Shown here: positions 34,227 through 42,526 of the stretch, piece by piece
Numbering within the stretch: the stretch's first letter is position 1
Layout: each line of letters begins with the position of its first letter
Source: Ornithinibacillus contaminans
Lineage (GTDB): Bacteria > Bacillota > Bacilli > Bacillales > Amphibacillaceae
DNA length: 64,000 bases
Direction: 5' to 3'
Assembly (NCBI RefSeq): GCF_001038425.2
Contig: NZ_LDPV02000050.1
Coordinates: 1-64,000, forward strand
Position numbers and translations under genes: made by a program
Notes under the pieces: generated by a model
The model's input: only the letters and a program-made list of their open reading frames with translations
Told to the model about the DNA's origin: nothing
The model's database searches: none

Positions 34227-35021
34227 CTACCCCAATACTGCACGATCGTTTTCAAACTGTTCTCCGCGGATTCGTTGGAATTCCTTCAGTAAATCTTCAA
34301 TGGTTAAGTTTTGCTTTTTGTCCCCTTCGATATCCAAGATAATTTGTCCTTTATCCATCATGATTAGCCGTGTTCCAAGATCGAGTGCTTGTTGCATGTT
34401 ATGGGTAACCATTAAGGTTGTTAGCCCGTGATCGGCAACGACTTTTTGGGTTAGTTCGGTGATGAGAGCTGCTCGTGATGGATCTAAGGCTGCCGTATGC
34501 TCATCCAGTAGTAAAATATTTGGATTGGTAAAGGTCGCCATTAATAATGATAAGGCTTGTCGCTCTCCACCCGATAATAGGCCTACCTTCGCATTTAAGC
34601 GATCCTCTAAACCTAAATTTAATGTAGCCAAATCTTCTTTAAAGCTGCTTCTTCGCTGTTTGGTTACCCCTAGTCTAAGGCTTCGTTTTTTCGTTCGCGA
34701 ATACGCCATCGCCAGGTTTTCTTCTATTGTCATGGTTGGGGCGGTTCCTGCCATTGGGTCTTGGAAAACCCGTCCTATATAAGCCGATCGCCTAAATTCA
34801 GGCAACGTGGTAACATCCTTCTCAGCAATTAACACCTCGCCTACATCCGGCATCAGACTACCAGAAATCACATTCATGAGTGTGGATTTTCCTGCCCCAT
34901 TGCTTCCAATAACTGTTACAAATTCACCTGGCTTCAGTTCTAAATTAATTCGTTGTATTGCTTGCTTTTCGTCAGGAGTACCTTCATTAAATGTTAACGA
35001 GATATCATTCAGTTTTAACAT
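34227..35021 (-). CDS. ABC transporter ATP-binding protein (ABC_sub_bind-type operon)
   Basis: 264 residues. Walker A GSNGAGKST at about 39-47, signature LSGGERQAL at about 144, Walker B ILLLDEHTAALDP at about 163-175, and the switch His in VTHNMQQ near 202. The Q-loop region is VFQDPMAGTAP. With the permease just upstream (1-base gap) and the broken binding-protein gene it makes an uptake system of the type annotated TrpXYZ or YtlC-like; the natural ligand is uncertain. Confidence 0.88.
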   Translation of the reverse strand: MLKLNDISLTFNEGTPDEKQAIQRINLELKPGEFVTVIGSNGAGKSTLMNVISGSLMPDVGEVLIAEKDVTTLPEFRRSAYIGRVFQDPMAGTAPTMTIEENLAMAYSRTKKRSLRLGVTKQRRSSFKEDLATLNLGLEDRLNAKVGLLSGGERQALSLLMATFTNPNILLLDEHTAALDPSRAALITELTQKVVADHGLTTLMVTHNMQQALDLGTRLIMMDKGQIILDIEGDKKQNLTIEDLLKEFQRIRGEQFENDRAVLG

Positions 35022-35022
35022 A

Positions 35023-36003
35023 TTAGGCTTCCTCCCTTAATTGACGCAATGCTGCACGTTTCCCTGCTCGGCGTTTCTTTTCCTTGCGCGCTTGGAGTAG
35101 CTTTGGTGCTACAAGTGCAACGATAACGATACAGGCGGTAATAAGTCGCATATCTCCGGTCTCTAGGAAATCAACACGAAGCGCTAATGTGACAACAATT
35201 CGGTACACAATAGCACCACCGATGACAGCAATGGTAGCAATCGCAATCGTCCGTTTGCCAAAAATCGCTTCCCCAATAATGACCGATGCAAGGCCGATAA
35301 CAATCATCCCGATTCCCATTTGCACATCTGCGAATCCATTAATCTGGGCAATTAATGCACCACTTAGGGCGACCAACGCGTTAGATAACCCTACACCTAA
35401 CACAATAAAGCTATCCGTATTTGCAGACAAACTACGAATCATTTTTTTATTGTCACCAGTAGCACGTAAAGCTAAGCCCACTTCCGTTTTCAAGAAATAG
35501 TCGGTTAAGAACTTAATCACGAGTGTTACAACAAGCATGAAAAAGACGATGACCCATGTCGCAGGTGCTCGTTCTGATCCCATCGCCAAAAAAATGCCCG
35601 CAAAGAAATCATCAATCGCCGTTGGCCAAACTTCCCGTAACTGCGAAAAAACAGTATCATGATTGCGTACCGATACGGTCGGCTGGTTTAAGATTCTTAA
35701 ATTGATAGAGTATAATGCAATCATCATTAAAATTCCTGATAATAATGCATTTATTTTTCCTTTTGTATGTAATAATCCTGTTAAACATCCCGCCAAAAAC
35801 CCGGCCACTATCGCCAGTAATGTAGCCGTAATAGGGTTTATGCCATGGGTGATGGCTACTGCCGCGACGCCTGCTCCAGTCACGAAGCTCCCATCCACTG
35901 TTAAATCCGGAAAATCTAATATTCGGAAGGTCAAATAAACTCCTAAAGCCATAATGGCATAAATAACCCCTGATTCAACAGCACTAAATAATGATAATAG
36001 CAC
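35023..36003 (-). CDS. ABC transporter permease (branched-chain-type, TrpY-like)
   Basis: 326 residues with eight to nine membrane segments and a Lys/Arg-rich C terminus. It belongs to the BPD_transp_2 group used with ABC_sub_bind proteins: GVYLTFRILDFPDLTVDGSF (about 22-41) is the recognised start signature. GTG start with GGAGGT upstream. A hairpin repeat lies between it and the binding-protein gene of the same operon. Confidence 0.85.
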   Translation of the reverse strand: MLLSLFSAVESGVIYAIMALGVYLTFRILDFPDLTVDGSFVTGAGVAAVAITHGINPITATLLAIVAGFLAGCLTGLLHTKGKINALLSGILMMIALYSINLRILNQPTVSVRNHDTVFSQLREVWPTAIDDFFAGIFLAMGSERAPATWVIVFFMLVVTLVIKFLTDYFLKTEVGLALRATGDNKKMIRSLSANTDSFIVLGVGLSNALVALSGALIAQINGFADVQMGIGMIVIGLASVIIGEAIFGKRTIAIATIAVIGGAIVYRIVVTLALRVDFLETGDMRLITACIVIVALVAPKLLQARKEKKRRAGKRAALRQLREEA

Positions 36004-36058
36004 GAAACGTTACCTCCTTTTCCACAAGTTATATGTGGAATCAACCTTAGATAGAATA

Positions 36059-36152
36059 GAGGCTGGTACAATAGTGTTTTGCAAAGTAAATTTCCGAACG
36101 TTGGTGTACTTATTCGGATTTCACTTCCTCCTATTACTATTGCCCCAACCTC
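36059..36152. repeat. Diverged short hairpin repeat inside the ABC operon
   Basis: GAGGCTGGTACAATAGTG on the left and ATTACTATTGCCCCAACCTC on the right are imperfect complements, and the inside holds TTTCCGAACG... as in other short copies. It sits in the 172-bp gap between the binding-protein pseudogene and the permease. Confidence 0.55.
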
Positions 36153-36175
36153 GTTTACCAACTTATTTCATTTAG

Positions 36176-37161
36176 TTATTCTTCAGCAGTCTCAACAAAT
36201 TGTGCGGTGTCATCCCATTCTGTATTCCATTCAACACCTTGCTCTTCTGCCGCTTCTTTATTAATAAACAACTGGATTTCTGGTGGGTATTCAACCGGGA
36301 TATCCTTGGTTGTTTTCTCACCAGTTAAAATTTCTACTGCCATTTCTCCTGTTCGGTAGCCGATGGTGTAGTAATCAATACCAAAAGTGACAAAACCGCC
36401 TTTCGCTAATGAATCTGGTTCCCCAACTACTAATGGAATGTCTTGGTCATTAGCAACCCCGACCACACTATCAAGTGCTGAAACGACTGTATTATCGGTC
36501 ACAATATAGAATATGTCCACTTCACTTACTAATGTCGTGGCAGCTTGTTGTACTTCAGAAGAGTTAGCTACCGTACCTCTGCAAAGCTTAAGGTAGTACC
36601 TTCACCTGCTGCCTGCACTGCTTCAATTTGCGCTACTGAGTTGGTCTCACCAGCATTGTAAATTAATCCAACGGTTGCGTCTGGGAAATACGTGTCAATA
36701 AAGGTTACCGTTTCTTTTATCGCATCTGGATGTAAATCCATAACACCAGTAATATTCTCGCCTGGTTTATCCAGTGCCTCCACTAATTCAGATGCTACTG
36801 CGTCTGTAACCGAAGTAAATAGAATCGGTATATCGGTTGCATCCTTTGTTGCCTCTAGTGCTGATGCTGCAGCTGGTGTTGAATTCGCAAAAATCAAGTC
36901 TACATTATCTGCTACAAACCCATCGGAAATCGGCATTAGATTATTTTGATCCCCTTGAGCACTTTGGTAATCATATTCCACCTCAAGCCCTGCATCATCT
37001 AATGCAGCTTGAAACCCTTCATATGCCCGGTCTAATGATGGATGTTCAACGATTTGCGATGCGCCGATTTTATACGTAGCACTATCCCCACTTGATCCAC
37101 ATGCTGCTAAAACAATCAGACTAATCATGGCTACAATTACTAATGGAAGCCCTTTTTTCAC
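36176..37161 (-). pseudogene. ABC substrate-binding lipoprotein, frameshifted (TrpX-like)
   Basis: Two frames together make a complete ABC_sub_bind (DUF534-type) protein. The first runs from the GTG at 37161 (GGGGG 8 bases upstream; lipobox LAAC) to a TAG at about 36568; the second continues the domain (from about 36575, VANSSEVQQAA ... SEVDIFYIVTDN) to 36176. The break is at about 36571-36577, where one base appears missing after TTTGCAGAGGT. Around it no residues are lost, so this is a single recent indel or a sequencing error. Ligand possibly tryptophan or another aromatic compound by family. Confidence 0.8.
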
Positions 37162-37198
37162 AACGTATTCCCCCTTAATTTTCATAAAGATTTTAGAA

Positions 37199-37267
37199 AT
37201 TATAACATATTGAAATATTGAGTCAAGCGTATTTTTAGATAATTCATACTTTTTGTAAGCGTTTACT
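37199..37267 (-). promoter_or_regulatory. Promoter of the ABC uptake operon with upstream cre-like site
   Basis: On the minus strand TTGACT (plus 37221-37226), a 16-base spacer and TATAAT (plus 37199-37204). About 30 bases upstream of the -35, TGTAAGCGTTTACT (37254-37267) matches the CcpA consensus at 13 of 14 positions. Confidence 0.6.
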
Positions 37268-37317
37268 CTTATGCACTATCACCGTATCGGTTGAAAAGTA
37301 GCTATTTTTTCCTAATA

Positions 37318-38337
37318 CTAATAGTCCATTACTTTTTCAATCGCTTGTTCAATACGCTTCGGTGTTGGCAAATAATGCTGTTCCAAGCTATAAAAAGGCA
37401 CTGGCACGTCAAATCCTGTTACACGTTCGATTGGTGCTTTCATATATAAAAAGGCTGTATCATTGATGATGGATATGATGTCATTGCCTAATCCGCCTGT
37501 TCGTGGCGCCTCGTGAACAATAACTGCCCTGCCTGTCTTACGAACCGATTCCGCGATTAAGTCCACATCAATGGGATATAGTGTTCTTAAATCAAGCACT
37601 TCACAGCTAATCCCGTTCGTTTCCATTTGTTTTGCTACTTTTTCGACTAACGGCACCATCGCGCCCCATGTAATTAAGGTAATGTCCTTTCCTTCTGTAC
37701 GAATTCTTCCTTTCCCGATTGCTACTGAATACGCTTCTATTGGCACTTCTTCTCGAACTGAGCGGTACAATCCCATTGGTTCCATGTAAATTACCGGGTC
37801 TGGATCTTCTACAGCGGCGATGAGTAAGCCTTTAGCATCGTACGGACTGGCCGGGCAAACTACTTTGATACCTGGCATATGGGTGAAGATGGCTTCTGCA
37901 CTGTCGGAGTGAATTTCTGGTGCCCGGACACCTGCTCCATATGGTGCCCGAATCACCATTGGAACGGCATAGTGTCCCATTGTTCGCATTCGAATTCGCG
38001 ATACATGGGTCATTATTTGATCAAACGCCGGATAAATAAAGCCCATAAATTGAATTTCAGCTATCGGTTTTAACCCATTAACAGCAAGACCCACCGCAGT
38101 TCCGATAATTCCCGATTCAGATAGCGGGGTATCTATTACGCGATCTATTCCAAATTGTTCCTGCAGTCCATCGGTTGCCCGAAATACGCCACCATTTTTT
38201 CCCACATCTTCTCCTAAAATCAGGGTCGTTTCATCTTGCTCTAGCACGGTCTTCAACCCGTCATTAATTGCTTGTATCATGGTTAGATGTTGCGTCTGTT
38301 GCGTTTGCTCCACCGATTGTTTTACTTCGGTTGCCAT
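37318..38337 (-). CDS. 2-oxoacid dehydrogenase E1 component, beta subunit
   Basis: 339 residues of the PdhB/BkdAB/AcoB transketolase-like family. GEDVGKNGGVFRATDGL (about 42-58), DTPLSESGIIGTAVGLA, the GHYAVPMVIRAPYGAG loop and the C-terminal RVTGFDVPVPF are typical. It pairs with the alpha subunit encoded 1 base upstream to decarboxylate a 2-oxoacid with thiamine diphosphate. No E2 or E3 gene follows; the partner must be encoded elsewhere. As the last gene of the paa unit, a role on an aromatic or branched oxoacid is possible. Confidence 0.88.
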   Translation of the reverse strand: MATEVKQSVEQTQQTQHLTMIQAINDGLKTVLEQDETTLILGEDVGKNGGVFRATDGLQEQFGIDRVIDTPLSESGIIGTAVGLAVNGLKPIAEIQFMGFIYPAFDQIMTHVSRIRMRTMGHYAVPMVIRAPYGAGVRAPEIHSDSAEAIFTHMPGIKVVCPASPYDAKGLLIAAVEDPDPVIYMEPMGLYRSVREEVPIEAYSVAIGKGRIRTEGKDITLITWGAMVPLVEKVAKQMETNGISCEVLDLRTLYPIDVDLIAESVRKTGRAVIVHEAPRTGGLGNDIISIINDTAFLYMKAPIERVTGFDVPVPFYSLEQHYLPTPKRIEQAIEKVMDY

Positions 38338-38338
38338 C

Positions 38339-39394
38339 CTACTCGCCCCCTAACAATTGAAGATAGGCATTTTTTTGATTCAGTAACTGTTTTGGCGGAT
38401 TGGCAAAAACGTAGTCAAACATGTCCGTTGCATTTGCTTTCGGATATGATTCCATCGCCAAAACAGCAGCCTCTATCTCTTCCGCTATCACTGTATGCTG
38501 GTTCTCCATCTGTTTTTCATCCCAAAATCCATGGTTTTTCATAAAAAGCTCCAGACGATGAATCGGATCAACAACATCTTGCCCCTGCTCTTCCGGTCGG
38601 TATTTCGACGGATCATCTGCGGTGGTATGGGCGCCCTTACGCCAGGTCACCGCTTCAATCAATGTCGGTCCACCACCCACGCGAGCTCGCTGGACAGCCG
38701 CTTCCACCTCCATATATACCGCGAAAAAGTCATTTCCATCTACCCGCACACTTGGCATATCATAGGCATTCCCTTTTTGGGCAACTGTTTTCGAATTCGT
38801 TTGCCGGGAAAACGGGACTGAAATGGCATAACCATTATTCTGGTTAAAAAAGATAGTCGGCGTTTGAAAGACACTCGCAAAGTTTAACCCTTCATGAAAA
38901 TCTCCTTCTGATGTCGCTCCGTCTCCAAAATAAGCAATCGCTATATTGGTCGTTCCTTTCCGTTTTTCAGCCCACGATGCCCCTACTGCATGTGGGATTT
39001 GGGTCGCAATTGGAACGGCAGCGGGAAAAATGTGCTTGTTTGCAGGTGGAACACAGCCTTCCACGCGACCATTCCAATATAAAAATGTCCGCGTCATATC
39101 CGCTCCAAAGGTTAGCATTGCACCGTGATCCCGGTAGGTAGGAAATAGCCAATCGTCAGGACCTAATGCAAGAGCACTTCCCACTTGGGCTGCCTCTTGC
39201 CCTTCAAATGGTGGATACGTTCCAATTCTTCCTTGTCGCTGTAAGCTTTTTGCCTTTTTGTCAAAGGCACGAATCCGATACATATGATAGTATCCTTGCT
39301 GTACTAACTCCTGCTTAATCAATGGTTTCTTTTCCGCATCCACTAGGTTGCCCGCTTCATCCATCACCTGTTTGATTGGGTAGGATTCTTCCAT
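38339..39394 (-). CDS. 2-oxoacid dehydrogenase E1 component, alpha subunit
   Basis: 351 residues from the ATG at 39394, seven bases after GGAGGG. The thiamine diphosphate motif GDGATSEGDFHEGLNFASVFQTPTIFFNQNN is present (starting about residue 160, GDG ... NN), as is the E1-alpha phosphorylation-loop-type region (YRPEEQ). Similar to PdhA/BkdAA. It forms the heterotetramer with the following beta subunit. Position directly behind phenylacetate genes suggests phenylpyruvate or another amino-acid-derived oxoacid as substrate, which is inference. Confidence 0.88.
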   Translation of the reverse strand: MEESYPIKQVMDEAGNLVDAEKKPLIKQELVQQGYYHMYRIRAFDKKAKSLQRQGRIGTYPPFEGQEAAQVGSALALGPDDWLFPTYRDHGAMLTFGADMTRTFLYWNGRVEGCVPPANKHIFPAAVPIATQIPHAVGASWAEKRKGTTNIAIAYFGDGATSEGDFHEGLNFASVFQTPTIFFNQNNGYAISVPFSRQTNSKTVAQKGNAYDMPSVRVDGNDFFAVYMEVEAAVQRARVGGGPTLIEAVTWRKGAHTTADDPSKYRPEEQGQDVVDPIHRLELFMKNHGFWDEKQMENQHTVIAEEIEAAVLAMESYPKANATDMFDYVFANPPKQLLNQKNAYLQLLGGE

Positions 39395-39428
39395 CAATAG
39401 CCCTCCTTCTTTACTTCTCACTAATTGG

Positions 39429-40379
39429 TCATCCGAATAAATTCATTCCTTTAGCAAGTTGTTTCTTGGCTCCATTTACCATGTCATTCAACAACTCCTG
39501 TACACTTGGAACATCCTCCACTAAGCCAGCAATCTGTCCACTATTTAAAAAGCCTTGCTCCACTTCCCCTTCTAACGCAGCTACTACATGCCGTTCCTCA
39601 GACGTATAGTGGCGGTAATTTTCCATGCTCATTCCCTTTTTTTCCAGTTCCTGCAGTTTCTTCACATATGGGGTGGTGAGCACCCGCCGAATCGTTCCGA
39701 CACTTCTTCCGATGATAATGGCGTCGGTACCGCTTGCTTGGAGGAGCTGTTGTTTATACGTATCATGAAAAGGGGCTTCCTGTGTGGCGATTAATCGGGT
39801 ACCAATTTGCACACCTTCTGCACCTAACATAAATGCTGCCGCTAACCCTTTTCCATCACCAATTCCCCCAGCGGCAATGACTGGGATTTGTACCTTTTGA
39901 ACAACTTGCGGGATTAAGGTGAATGTTGTCAGTTCGAGAATAGAATTGATACCTGCTGCTTCATATCCTTCAGCGACTAAAATATCAGCGCCAGCCGCTT
40001 CTGCTTTTTGGGCATGGCTAACAGAAGCAACGACCGCTAATACAATTTTGTGATGCTCATGGAGAAATGGAATATATGGGGATGGATTCCCTGCTGAAAG
40101 CGACACAACAGGAACTTGGTGTTTCACACTTAATGCTAGTAATTCATCGACATGTGGGGTTACGTTTATCGCAATGTTAAGTGAGAAAGGCTTCTCGGTT
40201 AACTGCTTCGTTTGCAAAATGATTTCTTCCACTTCATCAGGTGGCATCGTTCCACAACCAATTGTGCCTAACCCGCCTGCCTCCGATACAGCTGCAGCGA
40301 GCTTGGCGTTTGATATATTTCCCATGCCACCTTGAATGATTGGATGCTGGATATTGAGCAAATCCGTTACTCGGTTCAT
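39429..40379 (-). CDS. FabK/nitronate monooxygenase-like FMN protein
   Basis: 316 residues from the ATG at 40379 after GGAGGG (an ATG one codon upstream is equally open). TIM-barrel flavoprotein: N-terminal HPIIQGGMGNIS, GGLGTIGCG, and the FMN-phosphate site IAAGGIGDGKGLAAAFMLGAEGVQIGTR. The family's usual catalytic His in EAGGH is replaced: here EGYEAAGIN. It may reduce or isomerise an acyl-CoA in the paa unit; both nitronate oxidation and enoyl reduction are uncertain with the His missing. Confidence 0.8.
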   Translation of the reverse strand: MNRVTDLLNIQHPIIQGGMGNISNAKLAAAVSEAGGLGTIGCGTMPPDEVEEIILQTKQLTEKPFSLNIAINVTPHVDELLALSVKHQVPVVSLSAGNPSPYIPFLHEHHKIVLAVVASVSHAQKAEAAGADILVAEGYEAAGINSILELTTFTLIPQVVQKVQIPVIAAGGIGDGKGLAAAFMLGAEGVQIGTRLIATQEAPFHDTYKQQLLQASGTDAIIIGRSVGTIRRVLTTPYVKKLQELEKKGMSMENYRHYTSEERHVVAALEGEVEQGFLNSGQIAGLVEDVPSVQELLNDMVNGAKKQLAKGMNLFG

Positions 40380-40421
40380 CATTACTCCCTCCTCATGGAC
40401 GTCCCTCATTTAAAACATGTG

Positions 40422-41636
40422 TTAAGTAGACAAATTCCCTTCTACAATGACCGCTATTCCTTGACCAACCCCGATACACATCGTAGCCAGGCCATACTTG
40501 GTGTTGCGCTTGCTCATCTCATGGACAAGTGTCGTGAGAATCCGGGCACCACTTGCACCGAGCGGATGACCAAGTGCAATCGCACCCCCATTCACATTGA
40601 CAATCTCTGTATCTAGCGAAAGCTCCCGTATACAGGCGATAGATTGTGAGGCAAATGCTTCATTTAATTCGATTAATCCGATATCTGCAATCGATACACC
40701 AGCACGTGTTAACGCTTTTCTTGTCGCCTCAATTGGTCCAATTCCCATTAATGCAGGCGCAACCCCTGCTGTTGCCCCAGCAACATACCTCGCCAACGGC
40801 TTCAGCTGTAGTGATTTTGCTTTTTCTGCACTCATTAGCAATAAGGTGGAGGCACCATCATTTATTCCGGATGCATTTCCAGCCGTGATTGTTCCATTTT
40901 CAAATAATGGATTTAGTTTCGCTAGCTTTTCCAATGTTGTTTGTGGGCGTGGGTGTTCATCTGTTTCGATTCGGATTTCATTTCCTTTTTTATCGCGATA
41001 GACCACTGGAATGAGTTCACTTGCAAAGCGCTTTTCCTCCATCGCCTTCTTCGTTCGCAGTTGGCTTGTTAGGGCAAACTGATCCTGGTCTGCTCGGCTA
41101 ATGTGAAACTGCTTTGCTACATTCTCTGCTGTTTCGGGCATCGAGTCGGTTCCATACTCGTTTTCCAATGCCGGGTTAATGAATCGCCAGCCGATAGTTG
41201 TATCGAAGAGCTCCTGATTTCCTCTTGGAAAATCGCGATCTGGCTTAGCCATCACCAACGGGGCACGTGTCATACTTTCTGTTCCACCAGCTATGAAAAT
41301 ATCACCGTCCCCTTGAGCGATTGCACGGGCCGCATAGACAACCGCATCTAGTCCTGACCCACAAAGGCGATTAATCGTTGTTCCACCAACTGTTATTGGT
41401 AACCCAGCTAGTAAGGCAGCCATTCTCGCAACATTACGATTATCCTCCCCGGCTTGATTGGCATTTCCCAAGACAACCTCTTCTATATCCTCATACGGAA
41501 CCTGTGGATTTCGTTCCAATAATCCCTTGATTACTAGTGCTGCTAAGTCATCTGGACGACTATCCCGTAAGACACCCTTATAACGTCCAATCGGCGTACG
41601 TACTGCATCAACAATGACAACCTCTCTCATTTCCAT
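40422..41636 (-). CDS. paaJ: Thiolase (3-oxoadipyl-CoA/acetyl-CoA acyltransferase, PaaJ-like)
   Basis: 404 residues. Catalytic residues by motif: nucleophilic Cys in NRLCGSGLDAV (about 90), His in LGHPLGASGAR (about 360) and the second Cys in LATMCIGVGQG (about 390). In the paa pathway this enzyme cleaves 3-oxo-5,6-dehydrosuberyl-CoA and 3-oxoadipyl-CoA to acetyl-CoA and succinyl-CoA. The ATG overlaps the paaH stop (TGATG). Confidence 0.88.
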   Translation of the reverse strand: MEMREVVIVDAVRTPIGRYKGVLRDSRPDDLAALVIKGLLERNPQVPYEDIEEVVLGNANQAGEDNRNVARMAALLAGLPITVGGTTINRLCGSGLDAVVYAARAIAQGDGDIFIAGGTESMTRAPLVMAKPDRDFPRGNQELFDTTIGWRFINPALENEYGTDSMPETAENVAKQFHISRADQDQFALTSQLRTKKAMEEKRFASELIPVVYRDKKGNEIRIETDEHPRPQTTLEKLAKLNPLFENGTITAGNASGINDGASTLLLMSAEKAKSLQLKPLARYVAGATAGVAPALMGIGPIEATRKALTRAGVSIADIGLIELNEAFASQSIACIRELSLDTEIVNVNGGAIALGHPLGASGARILTTLVHEMSKRNTKYGLATMCIGVGQGIAVIVEGNLST

Positions 41637-42499
41637 CACTCACCATCACTTGAATAATCATACACACCACGACCTGTTTTTCTCCCTAATCTTCCCGCCT
41701 TTACATATTGCTCCAACAGTGGGGCTGGACGGAATTTTTCCCCTAAGGTTTCGTGTAAGTATTTTAAATTATGGAGCCGGGTATCCAGTCCAACCAAGTC
41801 CCCTAATTCAAGGGGACCCATGGGGTAATTCAGACCAAGGCGAATCGCTTTATCAATGTCCTCAGCCGTGGCCACACCTTCTTGGAGCATGTAAAATGCT
41901 TCATTACCTACCATGGCACTAATTCGACTGGTCACAAAGCCAGGAAACTCTTTCACTTCTACGGTTTCCTTACCGATTTGGTGTGCCACTTCACGAATGA
42001 CGTTCACCGTCTCCTCACTCGTCTCAAGCCCCTTCACAATCTCTACTAGCTTCATGCGATGAACCGGATTAAAGAAATGCATGGCCGCTACTTGCTGCGG
42101 ACGTTTGGTATAAGAACCAAGCTCAGTCGGACTAATCGTAGACGTATTCGATGCGATGATGACCTCCGCCCGGGCGTGGGCATCCACTGTGGCAAGAACC
42201 TGCTGTTTTAAATCGCGCCTCTCCGGGACTGCCTCGATAACAAAATCCGTCTCCTTCGCCACTGCCTCAAGCTCTACTGATAGATGGATATTCTCTACTA
42301 CGTTATCCTTTGCTTCTGAACTGATTTTGTTTCGCTGAACTGCATGTTCTGCTAGCTGAGTAATTTCATTTTTCGCTAATCGTAATTGCTCCAGAGAGAC
42401 ATCAACCATAGTCGTATGAAAGCCCGCTAGACTTAACACATAGGCGATGCCTCTCCCCATTACTCCAGCACCAACAACGGTAATTTTTTCAAGCCTCAT
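41636..42499 (-). CDS. paaH: 3-hydroxyacyl-CoA dehydrogenase (PaaH-like)
   Basis: 287 residues. The Rossmann NAD site VVGAGVMGRGIAYVL is at about 9-23; the catalytic segment has HFFNPVHRMKLVEIV (His about 141) and the C-terminal domain has RISAMVGNEAFYML. This size is of the short single-domain 3-hydroxybutyryl-CoA dehydrogenase type. In this operon it oxidises 3-hydroxyadipyl-CoA. Ribosome-binding site GAGGTG. Confidence 0.88.
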   Translation of the reverse strand: MRLEKITVVGAGVMGRGIAYVLSLAGFHTTMVDVSLEQLRLAKNEITQLAEHAVQRNKISSEAKDNVVENIHLSVELEAVAKETDFVIEAVPERRDLKQQVLATVDAHARAEVIIASNTSTISPTELGSYTKRPQQVAAMHFFNPVHRMKLVEIVKGLETSEETVNVIREVAHQIGKETVEVKEFPGFVTSRISAMVGNEAFYMLQEGVATAEDIDKAIRLGLNYPMGPLELGDLVGLDTRLHNLKYLHETLGEKFRPAPLLEQYVKAGRLGRKTGRGVYDYSSDGE

Positions 42500-42526
42500 G
42501 TAGCCGCACCTCTTTCTCGTAAACTA

